A stretch of 64,000 bases of DNA from WHSP01 sp040905505 (GCA_040905505.1 JBBDRL010000038.1:1-64000), one strand, 5' to 3'. Numbered from the stretch's first letter, positions 32,266 to 42,942 are shown. A program made the numbers and translations. The notes: a model not told the origin generated them from the sequence alone.

Positions 32266-33136
32266 AGAGCTCCCCAGGCGGATCTGGATCGTCGGGCCGG
32301 GGCGGTTGGGGAGCGCGATGGCCATCGAGCTCCTGCGCGCGGGCTGGACGGACGAGGTCGCCATGTCGGGCCGCGGCCGATTCGCCCACGACCACGTTCT
32401 CGTCGGAAGGGACGGTCTGAAGCTGCTCGATGAGGGACTCCGGCCAGTCTGGTCCCCTTCCGCCATCCTCCTCACCCTTCCGGATGCCGCCGTCGAAGCC
32501 ACCGGCCGCCACCTCGCGCCGCTGGCGGAGTCGCCTGTGCCCGTGCTCCACATGAGTGGGGTGCTCGGCTCGGACGTGCTGAGTGGCTTTCGGGACCGCG
32601 GTTTTCCGGTAGGCTCGGTCCATCCCATCGCCTCGATCGCGGATCCCGTCCGCGATTCACCGAATCTGCGCGATGCGTGGTTCGGCATCGAGGGAATGCC
32701 GGAGGCGGTGAGATTCGCCGAGCGAATGGTCGAGGCGCTCGGTGGGCGGAGCTTTCCGGTCGATGCGGCCGGCAAGCCGCTCTATCACGCGGCGGCCGTG
32801 GTGGCCTCGAACTATGTGGTCGCACTGCTCGCCGTCGCCGAGCGCCTCATGGGCGAGTCCGGCGTTTCGCCGGGGCAGTCTCGGGAGATTCTCACGACGC
32901 TCGCGGAAAGGTCGGTTCGGAACGTCGCATCCGCCGGGCCGGTCGCGGCGCTGACGGGTCCGATCGTCCGCGGCGATGCCCGAACGGTGGATCTCCATCT
33001 CGAACGTTTGTCGGTCGCGGATCGCCAGCTATATTCGGTGCTCGCTCGCGAGGCTCTGTCGCTCGCGCGCGCCGCCGGGCTCGGTCCGGAGCCCGCGGCC
33101 CGTTTGACCGACCTGCTCAAGCGCGAGGTGCCGTGA
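32255..33136 (+). CDS. Rossmann-fold protein with DUF2520 domain
   Basis: 293 residues from TTG 32255, which overlaps the hflX stop by 11 bp. The N-terminus is a Rossmann nucleotide site (IWIVGPGRLGSAMAIEL, a GxGxxG-like pattern), and the second half is the DUF2520 helical domain (AAAVVASNYVVALLAVAERL, ALTGPIVRGD). Family members are 6-phosphogluconate-dehydrogenase-like and uncharacterised; they often sit near panB/panC or pdx genes. Here pdxJ follows with a 4-bp overlap. A cofactor-related reductase is a reasonable guess. The ribosome site for the TTG is weak. Confidence 0.8.
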   Translation: MTTEELPRRIWIVGPGRLGSAMAIELLRAGWTDEVAMSGRGRFAHDHVLVGRDGLKLLDEGLRPVWSPSAILLTLPDAAVEATGRHLAPLAESPVPVLHMSGVLGSDVLSGFRDRGFPVGSVHPIASIADPVRDSPNLRDAWFGIEGMPEAVRFAERMVEALGGRSFPVDAAGKPLYHAAAVVASNYVVALLAVAERLMGESGVSPGQSREILTTLAERSVRNVASAGPVAALTGPIVRGDARTVDLHLERLSVADRQLYSVLAREALSLARAAGLGPEPAARLTDLLKREVP

Positions 33137-33864
33137 GGCTCTACATCAACATCGACCACATCGCAACCGTTCGGCAGGCGCGTCGAACGGACGAGCCGGA
33201 TCCCGTCCGGGCCGCGGTTCTCGCCGAGCTCGGCGGCGCCGACGGGATCACCGTTCACCTCAGGGAGGACCGCCGTCACATCCAGGATCGTGACGTGGAC
33301 CTGCTCCTGAGGACAGTCCGCAGCGTGGTCAATCTGGAGATGTCGACGGTCTCGGAGATCGTCGATCTCGCCATCGAATGGCGGCCGATGCAGGTCACAC
33401 TGGTGCCCGAGCGGCGGGAGGAGGTGACCACCGAAGGAGGCCTCGCGGTTCGCGCCTCCGCCGGGCGGGGCGCCCTCGAGAGCGCGCTCGAGAGATTGCG
33501 GGGTGAGGGCATCCGGACGTCGCTCTTCATCGATCCGGATCCGGACGCGATCCGCGCATCCGCGGACCTGGGAGTGGAAGCCGTGGAGCTCCATACCGGT
33601 GAGTACGCCAATGCAGCCCTCGCGGAACGTTCCGGGCAGCTCGGCCGGCTCGGGCGGGCCTCAGCGCTGGCGCGGTCTCTGGGACTGGCCGTTCACGCTG
33701 GTCACGGGTTGACCTACCTGAACGTGGGACCGGTCGCCGTGATCCCCGAGATCGAGGAGCTGAACATCGGCCATTCCGTCGTCGCACATGCCACGTTCGT
33801 CGGCATCGAGCGGGCAGTCCGCGAGATGAAAGCGATCGTTCGCCTCGCTCGTGAGGGGGGTTGA
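33133..33864 (+). CDS. pdxJ: Pyridoxine 5'-phosphate synthase PdxJ
   Basis: Condenses 1-deoxy-D-xylulose 5-phosphate with 3-amino-2-oxopropyl phosphate to give pyridoxine 5'-phosphate. TIM-barrel motifs are clear: YINIDHIATVRQARR at the N-terminus, GITVHLREDRRHIQD, LEMS, VTLVPERREEVTTEGG, FIDPD, VELHTGEYA and HAGHGLTYLN. GTG 33133 gives 243 residues, the usual length, with GAGG upstream. A 4-bp overlap couples it to the DUF2520 gene. Confidence 0.97.
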   Translation: MRLYINIDHIATVRQARRTDEPDPVRAAVLAELGGADGITVHLREDRRHIQDRDVDLLLRTVRSVVNLEMSTVSEIVDLAIEWRPMQVTLVPERREEVTTEGGLAVRASAGRGALESALERLRGEGIRTSLFIDPDPDAIRASADLGVEAVELHTGEYANAALAERSGQLGRLGRASALARSLGLAVHAGHGLTYLNVGPVAVIPEIEELNIGHSVVAHATFVGIERAVREMKAIVRLAREGG

Positions 33865-34523
33865 TGTCTGAGCGATTGAACGAGTATTTCGCATCCGAAG
33901 CAACGGAGTACCTCGACCAGCTCGATCGGCTCCTCGCACTGCCGGGGATGCCCGACCCCGAGGCCTTCCTGCGCTTGGCGACCGGCGTCCGCGGCAGTGC
34001 TCAGATGGCAGGCGCCGAGACGGTCGCGGGTGTTGCGGAGCGCCTGGAGGACGCCGCGCGGTCCATCGTATCCAGGAACATCGCCTGGAGCGAGGAGATC
34101 CGGCTCCTTGCGCACCAGACCGTCGAAGATCTCAATCTGCTGGTGCGAGCGCTGAATCGATGGGGCGAGGAGGAGGAGCGGCGGGTGCGGGAGGCCATCG
34201 TCCGATGGGAGGAGCTCGACGATAACGGTGAAGGTGGAGATGCCGATCCGGAGGAGTCGCAAGTGGTCTCGATCGACGAGTTGTACTTTGATGATTCCGG
34301 GCCGCACATTCTCGGTGGCGATGGAGCGGGCGCTCCCGCGACAGTTCCCGTCGACGCGCTCCTCCTGCGTGGCGAGGCCGCGTTACGCGCGGCTCTCGCG
34401 CTGCGACCGGAATTCGATCGGGCGGCCAGCGGGGGCGAGAGCGCGCCGCCGCTGCCGAGCCTCGTGGACGAACTCTTCGACCTTCTGGAGCTGGGCCTGA
34501 CCTCCGAGCCGACGGAGGGATGA
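33864..34523 (+). CDS. Hpt-like protein lacking the phosphorylatable His
   Basis: 219 residues. Residues 5-110 form an Hpt-like helical bundle similar to the first domain of CheA-type proteins: LNEYFASEATEYLDQLD, then ATGVRGSAQMAG where true Hpt domains read HTLKGSA. The His position is Thr or Ala here, so phosphotransfer looks lost. A highly acidic linker (about 115-140) and a short C-terminal helical segment rich in Ala follow. ATG 33864 overlaps the pdxJ stop and has GAGGGGGG before it. Related proteins occur in some phyla as non-catalytic scaffolds, but its role here is unknown. Confidence 0.65.
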   Translation: MSERLNEYFASEATEYLDQLDRLLALPGMPDPEAFLRLATGVRGSAQMAGAETVAGVAERLEDAARSIVSRNIAWSEEIRLLAHQTVEDLNLLVRALNRWGEEEERRVREAIVRWEELDDNGEGGDADPEESQVVSIDELYFDDSGPHILGGDGAGAPATVPVDALLLRGEAALRAALALRPEFDRAASGGESAPPLPSLVDELFDLLELGLTSEPTEG

Positions 34524-35572
34524 GGCGCAGGACCCGAACCGCCGTCGGGATCGTCCTGAGCCTCGTCCTCCTCGGCTGGGCGCTCAACGACGTGTCGGCC
34601 AGCGAAGTGCTCGCGGAGATCAGGATGGCGGATCCGGTGCTGTTGACCGTCGCTATCCTGATCACGCTCATTGGTTTCTGGATACGAGCGGTTCGCTGGG
34701 GAATCCTCCTGATACCGGTCTCCGGGGCTGTGCCCCTGAAGCCCCGCCTGGCCGGCACCTTCATCGGCTTCGCCGTCAACAACCTGCTGCCTGCCCGGAT
34801 CGGTGAGTTTGCCCGAGCCTTCTCCCTCTCACGACTGTCGACGGTTTCAACTTCCGCTGCATTCGCGACCCTGGTCGTCGAACGCCTGCTCGATGGACTG
34901 GTTCTCGTGGGGCTGCTTTTTGCCGCGATGGCGACGGCGAGCTTCCCCGCGGCGGCCAATCTCGGCGGCGTGGACCTCCGGTCTGCTGCCCTCGCGGTCA
35001 CGGCGGTCATGGTCGCCGTCGCCGTCGGCCTCTTCCTGGCGGTCACCGCCCCCGTCCGCGCGGACCGGGTCGTTCGTTTCGCGACCGGCTTTCTCCCGGA
35101 ACGCCCCCGCATCGCGACGATCGAATCGTTGCGGGGCTTCGCTCGGGGGCTTCGGATACTCCGAAGTCCTCGACTCTTCGTGATATCGGCGGTTTTTGCG
35201 CTCGGTCAGTGGATCTTCCTCGCCACCTCCTACTGGCTGGGATACCTGGCGTTCGGAATCGACTCGGTCCCGTTCACCGGCGCCGTCTTTCTCCAGTCGC
35301 TGATCTCACTCGCAGTGGCAGTGCCTTCGTCGCCTGGCTTCTTCGGACCCTTCGAGGCCGCAGCGCGGTTCGGACTGGGGCTCTGGGGCGTTCCGGCCGA
35401 GCGCGCGGTCTCCTTCGCCATCGGTTACCACATCGCCGGCTTTCTTCCCGTGACGCTCATCGGGCTGTATTTCATCTGGCGAATGAATCTCCGCTGGTCG
35501 GACGTACGCCACAGCCAGGAGAATCTCGAGGCCGAGGCTGCGGACCCGCAATCGTCCCTGGAGACCCGATGA
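34520..35572 (+). CDS. YbhN-like integral membrane protein (lysylphosphatidylglycerol synthase TM family)
   Basis: 350 residues with eight or so membrane helices. The family (UPF0104/LPG_synthase_TM) shows IRAVRWGILL near the N-terminus, then GFAVNNLLPARIGEFARAF and VVERLLDGLVLVG, and later AVPSSPGFFGPFEAA, all seen here. Only the membrane domain is present, not the lysyl-transferase domain, so lipid lysylation is unlikely; related proteins are linked to lipid flipping or polysaccharide assembly. It overlaps both neighbours as ATGA. A basic N-terminus (MRRRTR) fits a cytoplasmic start. Confidence 0.85.
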   Translation: MRRRTRTAVGIVLSLVLLGWALNDVSASEVLAEIRMADPVLLTVAILITLIGFWIRAVRWGILLIPVSGAVPLKPRLAGTFIGFAVNNLLPARIGEFARAFSLSRLSTVSTSAAFATLVVERLLDGLVLVGLLFAAMATASFPAAANLGGVDLRSAALAVTAVMVAVAVGLFLAVTAPVRADRVVRFATGFLPERPRIATIESLRGFARGLRILRSPRLFVISAVFALGQWIFLATSYWLGYLAFGIDSVPFTGAVFLQSLISLAVAVPSSPGFFGPFEAAARFGLGLWGVPAERAVSFAIGYHIAGFLPVTLIGLYFIWRMNLRWSDVRHSQENLEAEAADPQSSLETR

Positions 35573-36474
35573 TTCAGCGGCTGAGCATTGAAGCACCGGC
35601 GAAGATCAATCTCCGCCTGGCGATCCTGGGCCGGGAGGAATCCGGATTTCATTCTCTGGAGACGCTTTTCTGCGGACTCTCGCTCTGCGATCGGCTGTCG
35701 TTCGAGCCGTCCGAATCGGGATTCCATCTCGCGGTAAGCGGCGACGTCGAGACCGGCCCGCCTGAGCACAACCTGGTCGTCCGCGCCGCCGAAAGCTTCT
35801 ATTCGGCGCTCGGACTCCCCCCGCACGTCCGCTGCCGGCTGGAGAAGCGGATTCCCGCGGCGGCGGGACTCGGCGGTGGAAGCTCGGACGCCGCGGCCAC
35901 GCTGCGGGCTCTCAACCTCCTGCACGGCGAGCCGTTCGCTCCGGCGCGGCTCCTCGCCCTCGGCGCCGGGATCGGGAGCGACGTGCCCTTCTTCCTCACC
36001 GGCTCTCCCTATGCTCTCGCGTGGGGTCGCGGTGAGAGGCTGCTCGAGCTCGAGCCCCTTCCGGCGCGCCCGATCCTGATCGCGCACCCTGGCGTTCCAT
36101 TGCCCACTCCCGCCGCCTTCCAGCGGCTCGATCAGTTGCGGACTGAGGCCGCGGTCTCACCGCCGGTCGGCATACCGCCGCAGGCCTTCCCCATCATCGA
36201 CCTCGCATCGTGGGAGCGCGTCGCGGAGCATGCGTCGAACGATTTCGAGTTCGTCGCTTTCGAGCGGATTCCTACCCTCGTCCACGCGCTACGCACCCTC
36301 ATAGAGAACGGTGCCAACATCGCGCTGCTCGCGGGGAGCGGTTCGGCCATCTTCGGTGTCTTCCCCGCAGGCACCGATCTGACGGGCGTCGAGCAGGAAG
36401 TTGCGAAATCCGGCTTCGCCACCTGGCGCGCCCGGACGTTGGAACACTGGCCCCGCCCGGCGGGTCGGGATTGA
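35569..36474 (+). CDS. ispE: 4-diphosphocytidyl-2-C-methyl-D-erythritol kinase
   Basis: GHMP kinase of the non-mevalonate isoprenoid pathway; phosphorylates CDP-methylerythritol. APAKINLRL opens the protein, AAGLGGGSSDAAATLRALN is the ATP loop, GSDVPFFL follows, and SGSGSAIFGVF-like (LAGSGSAIFG) is the C-terminal glycine motif. 301 residues, slightly above average. ATG 35569 overlaps the upstream stop as ATGA. The TGA stop at 36472 lies inside the -35 box of the next promoter. Confidence 0.95.
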   Translation: MIQRLSIEAPAKINLRLAILGREESGFHSLETLFCGLSLCDRLSFEPSESGFHLAVSGDVETGPPEHNLVVRAAESFYSALGLPPHVRCRLEKRIPAAAGLGGGSSDAAATLRALNLLHGEPFAPARLLALGAGIGSDVPFFLTGSPYALAWGRGERLLELEPLPARPILIAHPGVPLPTPAAFQRLDQLRTEAAVSPPVGIPPQAFPIIDLASWERVAEHASNDFEFVAFERIPTLVHALRTLIENGANIALLAGSGSAIFGVFPAGTDLTGVEQEVAKSGFATWRARTLEHWPRPAGRD

Positions 36475-36499
36475 CCTTGCTGCGGGAAATCGGTAAATT
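36471..36499 (+). promoter_or_regulatory. Promoter overlapping the ispE stop, for tRNA-Gln
   Basis: TTGACC (36471-36476), 17-bp spacer, TAAATT (36494-36499). It starts within the ispE stop codon and points to the tRNA 134 bp downstream. The -10 box is buried in the hairpin 36482-36505. Confidence 0.5.
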
Positions 36500-36505
36500 T
36501 CCCGC
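36482..36505 (+). terminator. 9-bp hairpin after ispE
   Basis: gcgggaaat (36482-36490) pairs with atttcccgc (36497-36505) around a 6-nt loop, followed by ctcttt. It starts 8 bp after the ispE stop. It can be a terminator of the long upstream operon, and, because it spans the -10 box, the same dyad could be a repressor site. Confidence 0.5.
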
Positions 36506-36632
36506 CTCTTTCGCGGCGGCGATCCACGACTGCGCCCGGCCCATCGCATGGGCGGCATAACACCCGGATCGCCAAGCCACCGCACCGATCTGGAACGGTC
36601 GGGCGGGAGGGAGAATCCGGGCTCCGACGGTC

Positions 36633-36703
36633 TGCCCCGTGGTGAAATGGCATCACACCGCTCTTTGGAAGCGAGGTTCCAGGTTCGAATCCTGGCGGGG
36701 CAA
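36633..36703 (+). tRNA. tRNA-Gln (anticodon UUG)
   Basis: A full cloverleaf can be drawn in 71 nt: acceptor tgccccg/cggggca (U1-A72, typical of tRNA-Gln), D stem gtga/tcac, anticodon stem ccgct/agcga with one C-A mismatch at the top, loop ctttgga with anticodon TTG at 36665-36667, and T stem ccagg/cctgg with ttcgaat. The discriminator is A at 36703; CCA is not encoded. Its U34 is a target for the thiolation enzyme MnmA encoded at 59301. Confidence 0.93.
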
Positions 36704-36860
36704 TCGATTCGTCGCTCCCCTTTCCCCCCCTGAAGTGTTGGCGGCCCCTCGTTCCGCCGTGCTTCCCTCACGCCCTTCGCGCACGAATCCGAGCCGCTCC
36801 GGCCGGAGCCCCTGATCGCGCGTCTACCATGATCCAGGGTTCCTCCGGGCCTCCGTCGGC

Positions 36861-36889
36861 TTGACGCCATTCTGCAGTGTTCCTATTTT
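36861..36889 (+). promoter_or_regulatory. Sigma70-type promoter for prs
   Basis: TTGACG (36861-36866), 17-bp spacer, TATTTT (36884-36889), 44 bp before the prs ATG. The -35 box matches consensus at five of six positions. Confidence 0.65.
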
Positions 36890-36932
36890 CCCAGGCTGTC
36901 AAAGTTACGGGAAACTCGCGCCGCCTGAATAC

Positions 36933-37892
36933 ATGTCTGACCCGTTCGCAAGCGAGGCTCGCGGCCCGCTGATGGTGCTCACCGGCTCGGCCAATCGCGA
37001 ACTCGCCGAGGAGGTCGCCGAGAAGCTCGGGAATCCACTCGGCGACGCCACGATCCGGCGGTTCGCGGACGGGGAGATCTTCGTGCGGATCAACGAGAAC
37101 GTGCGTGGGCGTGACACGTTCATCGTGCAATCGACGCCGCCGCCGTCCGACACCATACTCGAGCTTCTGCTGTTGATCGATGCGGCCCGCCGTGCATCCG
37201 CGGCAAGGATCACGGCGGTGATTCCGTACTTCGGATACGCGCGGCAGGACCGGAAGGATCAGCCCAGGGTCGCACTGGGTGCCAAGCTGTTCGCGAACAT
37301 GGTCACGACGGCCGGGGCGGATCGAGTTCTCGCGATCGATTTCCACCAGCACCAGCTTCAGGGCTTCTTCGACATTCCGGTCGACCACCTGTACGCCGCG
37401 CCGGTGGTGACGCGCTACTTTCGAGAGAAGCAGTTGCACAAGCCGGTGGTGGTCGCGCCCGACGTGGGTGCCGCGAAGATGGCGCGCGGCTTCGCCAAGC
37501 GTCTGAACGCGACGATCGGCATCATCGACAAACGCCGTCCGACCGCCAACGTCGCGGAGGTTCTGCACGTCATCGGTGAGGTCGAGGGCCGGGACTGTCT
37601 GCTGGCGGACGACATGATCGATACGGCCGGCACGATGACGGAGGCGGTGCAGGCGTTGAAGGAGCGGGGTGCGAGGGACGTCTACTGCTGTGCGAGCCAT
37701 GCGTTGCTGTCGGGGCCGGCGGTCGATCGTCTGGCGAATTCTCCGGTGACCGAGGTGGTGGTGACCAATACCATATCGATCCCGACGGAGAAGCGATTCC
37801 CGCAGCTCACCGTGCTCTCGGTCGGCGACCTGATCGCGAGGGCGATTCGTTATACACACTCGAACGAGTCGGTCAGCTCGCTCTTCGAGTAA
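36933..37892 (+). CDS. prs: Ribose-phosphate pyrophosphokinase
   Basis: Makes PRPP from ribose 5-phosphate and ATP for nucleotide, His and Trp synthesis. Signatures: FADGEIFVRINENVRG, the ATP-flexible loop YFGYARQDRKD, DFHQHQLQGFFDIPVDHL, VVVAPDVGAAKMA and the PRPP loop DDMIDTAGTM. 319 residues from ATG 36933 matches the family. A possible TTG 24 codons upstream is rejected because it lies in the promoter. rplY and pth follow. Confidence 0.97.
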   Translation: MSDPFASEARGPLMVLTGSANRELAEEVAEKLGNPLGDATIRRFADGEIFVRINENVRGRDTFIVQSTPPPSDTILELLLLIDAARRASAARITAVIPYFGYARQDRKDQPRVALGAKLFANMVTTAGADRVLAIDFHQHQLQGFFDIPVDHLYAAPVVTRYFREKQLHKPVVVAPDVGAAKMARGFAKRLNATIGIIDKRRPTANVAEVLHVIGEVEGRDCLLADDMIDTAGTMTEAVQALKERGARDVYCCASHALLSGPAVDRLANSPVTEVVVTNTISIPTEKRFPQLTVLSVGDLIARAIRYTHSNESVSSLFE

Positions 37893-37903
37893 GTCGGGCG
37901 CGT

Positions 37904-37920
37904 GCCCCGCTGGTCGGGGC
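37904..37920 (+). terminator. Hairpin between prs and rplY
   Basis: gccccg-ctggt-cggggc, a 6-bp GC stem 11 bp after the prs stop. No T-run follows, so it may only reduce read-through. Confidence 0.35.
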
Positions 37921-37964
37921 GCCGGTCCGACGTTGAAGTCGACTACAACGGAAGGAACTGAACG

Positions 37965-38648
37965 ATGGCTACACTAGAGGCACGCCCGCGGGAGACCACG
38001 GGAAAGGGGTTCGCCCGTAAGCTTCGGCAAGCCGGTGAGATTCCGGCGGTCGCGTACGGTCACGGGCAAGAAAGTCGGCCTCTCGCCGTCAACGCGCACG
38101 AACTCGAGAAGCTGCTGGGGACGATCAATCCCGAGAACACGATCATCGAACTGAAGGTCAAGGGCGCTCGGCGGCCGGTTCAGGCGCTGATCCGTGAGGT
38201 ACAGCATCACCCGTCCAGGCCGGTGATCCTCCACGTCGATTTCTTCCAGATCAAGGCGGGCGAGAAAGTCCACGTGGACATTCCGATCCGGATCCACGGG
38301 AGCCCGATCGGTGTTCGCGAATCCGGCGGTGTGCTGCAGGAGGTCTTGCGGGAGCTCTCGGTGGAGTGTCTGCCCAAGGACATCCCGGCGGCTGTGGAGA
38401 TCAACGTTGACGACCTCGAGCTCGGTGCGACCATTCACGTGTCGGACATGAAGCTTCCGAACGCTACGATTCTGAACGATCCGGAGCTGGTCATCTGCGC
38501 GGTGTCCATCCCGAGCGTGGTCGACCTGCCCGAGCCGGCCGAAACGGAGGAAGGCGTCGGCGGTGACGTCGAGCCGGAGCTCATCCGCGACCGCCGCGAG
38601 GACGGGGAGGAAGTCCCTGCCGAAGAGGGATCGGCGCAGCCGGAGTAA
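37965..38648 (+). CDS. rplY: Large ribosomal subunit protein bL25, CTC form
   Basis: 227 residues. Residues 1-95 are the bL25 domain that binds 5S rRNA (GKGFARKLRQAGEIPAVAYG is the hallmark) and the remainder is the CTC/TL5 C-terminal beta domain (IRIHGSPIGVRESGGVLQ, DIPAAVEINVDDLELG). The end is an acidic, probably disordered tail. AAGGA lies upstream of ATG 37965. pth follows at once, a common pairing. Confidence 0.96.
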   Translation: MATLEARPRETTGKGFARKLRQAGEIPAVAYGHGQESRPLAVNAHELEKLLGTINPENTIIELKVKGARRPVQALIREVQHHPSRPVILHVDFFQIKAGEKVHVDIPIRIHGSPIGVRESGGVLQEVLRELSVECLPKDIPAAVEINVDDLELGATIHVSDMKLPNATILNDPELVICAVSIPSVVDLPEPAETEEGVGGDVEPELIRDRREDGEEVPAEEGSAQPE

Positions 38649-38654
38649 GACGCC

Positions 38655-39233
38655 GTGGCAGAGCGGCTGCCGAAGACGATCCTATGTCTCGGTAACCCCG
38701 GCCCCGAGTACGCCTTCACGAGGCACAACGTCGCCTGGTGGCTGGCCGACCGGCTCGCGGATCGTTACGATCTCGGCCGGTTCAAGCGGCAGGGCCCGGC
38801 GGGGGTCGCTCGCGGACACATCGAGGGCGTCTCGGCGCAGGTGGTGAAGCCGCACACCTACATGAACCGCAGCGGTACGCTCGTCCGCGGGCTCGATGCG
38901 GTCGAAAGCTTCGAGGTCGCGGCGGATCTGCTGGTCGTCGTCGATGACGTCGCGCTCGAACCCGGACGCTCACGCTTCCGGCCCGACGGGAGCGCGGGCG
39001 GACACAATGGCCTCAAGTCGATCCAGACTGCGCTCGGGACGACGGAGTATGCGCGGCTGCGAATCGGTGTCGGCGGGCCGTCCGGTGGTGGCGACATGGC
39101 CGACTGGGTGCTCTCGCCGCCGCCCCGCTCCGAGCGGGACCTCATTCTGGACCGCCTGGACCTGCTCGTCGACTGTGTCGGGATGTGGGCGGCGGAGGGG
39201 ATCGAGGCGGTGATGAACCGCTGCAACAACTGA
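38655..39233 (+). CDS. pth: Peptidyl-tRNA hydrolase
   Basis: Frees tRNA from peptides dropped by the ribosome. LCLGNPGPEY, the catalytic His in FTRHNVAWW (H24), KPHTYMNRSG with its conserved Asn, the DDVAL acid region and GGHNGLKSI are in place. 192 residues, normal. It starts at GTG 38655, 6 bp after rplY, and is clearly co-transcribed with it. Confidence 0.96.
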   Translation: MAERLPKTILCLGNPGPEYAFTRHNVAWWLADRLADRYDLGRFKRQGPAGVARGHIEGVSAQVVKPHTYMNRSGTLVRGLDAVESFEVAADLLVVVDDVALEPGRSRFRPDGSAGGHNGLKSIQTALGTTEYARLRIGVGGPSGGGDMADWVLSPPPRSERDLILDRLDLLVDCVGMWAAEGIEAVMNRCNN

Positions 39234-39387
39234 CGACTTGCACGATTCTCGAATCCGAGAAGGATGCTGTCGCATACAATCACCGCGCGGATGCGAAGAG
39301 GCGGCGGATCGGAAGCCGCGCCCTGCGTCCTGGCGGTGATCAGTTTGTTTTTCACAGACCTAGCACACTCATAACGGAGAAGAGCAA

Positions 39388-41529
<2,142 letters not shown>

Positions 41530-41536
41530 GGGAAGA

Positions 41537-41695
41537 GTTGCCAGTTACCAGTTGCCAGTTGTCAGTTCGCTCCGCGCGGTGGGCTAGCGCGGTGTCGTTC
41601 GGGCAGATCTACGCCCGCAGAGGCAGATCAGCCGCGATCGCCTCCGGCGCGCCAGGACGCCTCGGTATGCTCCCAACGAACTGGCAACTGGCAAC
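41537..41695. repeat. gttgccagtt-type repeats in inverted arrangement
   Basis: Tandem copies of gttgccagtt-like units at 41537-41567 are mirrored by aactggcaactggcaac at 41679-41695. Each left copy matches the right arm with one mismatch. They lie at both ends of the hppA-ychF gap and could pair over about 110 nt. Similar short repeats are widespread intergenic elements in many bacteria. The middle holds no gene. Confidence 0.7.
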
Positions 41696-41704
41696 CGTAG
41701 TCGC

Positions 41705-42805
41705 ATGCTCAAGTTAGGCATCGTCGGCCTTCCGAACGTCGGCAAGTCCACTCTCTTCAACGCACTCACGGCCGCCGGTGCCGACGCCGCGAACTACCCG
41801 TTCTGTACGGTCGAACCGAACGTCGGGATGGTCGAAGTGCCGGACGAGCGGCTGGCGTTCCTGACCGAGAAGGTGCAGCCTCAGCGGACGGTGCCCGCGG
41901 CGGTTCAGTTCGTCGATATCGCAGGCCTCGTCAAGGGCGCCTCGGAAGGCGAGGGCCTCGGGAACCAGTTCCTCGCCAACATCCGGGAGACGGACGCGAT
42001 CGTCCACGTGGTTCGCTGTTTCGACGATCCTGACGTGGTCCACGTAATGGGAGAGGTCGACCCGGTTCGCGATCGCGAGGTCATCAACATCGAGCTCATC
42101 CTCGCCGACCTCTCCGTCGTCGAAAAGCGGCTCGAGCGCGTACGTAAGAGCGCGCGCGGCGGCGAGAAGGAAGCGCTGGGAGAGCTGGCGCTCCTGGAGC
42201 GCCTGCAGGAGGCCCTCGCCGCCGGTAAGGCCGCTCGTTCCATCCAGACGGACCCCTCGGAAGAGCGTACGCTGCGCTCCTTCAATCTCCTTACGGCGAA
42301 ACCCATCCTCTACCTCGCCAACGTTGCCGAGGCGGATCTCCCGGACGGCGACAACGCCTACGTCCAGGCACTCCGTCAGGCCGTCGAGCAGAGCGGAGAG
42401 CGAGCCGAGGTCATCCCGATCTCCAGCAAGATCGAGTCGGAACTCGCCGAGCTTCCCCTCGACGAAGGGGCCGAGTTCCTTGCCTCCCTCGGCCTCGCCG
42501 AGCCCGGCCTGAACACACTGATCCGCGGCGGCTACCGCCTCCTCGGTCTCCAGACGTTCTTCACCGCCGGCGAAAAAGAAGTTCGTGCCTGGACTATTGC
42601 CATCGACGCCCGCGCGCCCGAAGCGGCAGGCGTGATCCACACCGACTTCGAGCGCGGCTTCATCCGCGCGGAGACCGTCGGCTGGGAAGACTTCGTGCGC
42701 TTCGGCAGCCTCAGGGCCGCGCGCGACAAGGGTGCCATGCGCTCCGAAGGGAAGGAATACGTCGTTCAGGATGGCGACGTGCTGCTGTTCAGGTTCAATG
42801 TGTGA
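41705..42805 (+). CDS. ychF: Redox-regulated ATPase YchF (OLA1 family)
   Basis: Obg-like P-loop protein that binds ATP rather than GTP and associates with ribosomes. G1 GLPNVGKST (residues 8-16), G3 DIAGLVKGASEGEGLGN and, in place of NKxD, the ATP-type string NVAEAD are visible. The C-terminal TGS domain contains LQTFFTAGEKEVRAWTI and GFIRAE. 366 residues, standard. No clear ribosome site before the ATG at 41705. It lies after the repeat region and before the ribosomal operon. Confidence 0.97.
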   Translation: MLKLGIVGLPNVGKSTLFNALTAAGADAANYPFCTVEPNVGMVEVPDERLAFLTEKVQPQRTVPAAVQFVDIAGLVKGASEGEGLGNQFLANIRETDAIVHVVRCFDDPDVVHVMGEVDPVRDREVINIELILADLSVVEKRLERVRKSARGGEKEALGELALLERLQEALAAGKAARSIQTDPSEERTLRSFNLLTAKPILYLANVAEADLPDGDNAYVQALRQAVEQSGERAEVIPISSKIESELAELPLDEGAEFLASLGLAEPGLNTLIRGGYRLLGLQTFFTAGEKEVRAWTIAIDARAPEAAGVIHTDFERGFIRAETVGWEDFVRFGSLRAARDKGAMRSEGKEYVVQDGDVLLFRFNV

Positions 42806-42845
42806 GGGAGTCGACGTAGACTGCCGACTTTTCGACTTTCGGCCC

Positions 42846-42874
42846 TAGAAATCCGCTCCGTCAGCGGTTATACT
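42846..42874 (+). promoter_or_regulatory. Promoter of the rpsF ribosomal operon
   Basis: TAGAAA (42846-42851), 17-bp spacer, TATACT (42869-42874; five of six consensus bases). The leader to rpsF would be about 60 nt. Confidence 0.5.
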
Positions 42875-42942
42875 TCCAGGCTCTGTAACATTTTCCTGCT
42901 CCGCGCGTGTGCGTGGGGCCTTATGTCCACAGGAAGGTCGGT

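Noticed and set aside
36796..36809. 14-bp palindrome gctccggccggagc before prs
   Set aside because: Short GC-rich palindromes are expected by chance here and it has no clear positional role.
41537..41695. Possible CRISPR array
   Set aside because: Repeat units are about 10 nt, abut one another and have no regular unique spacers.
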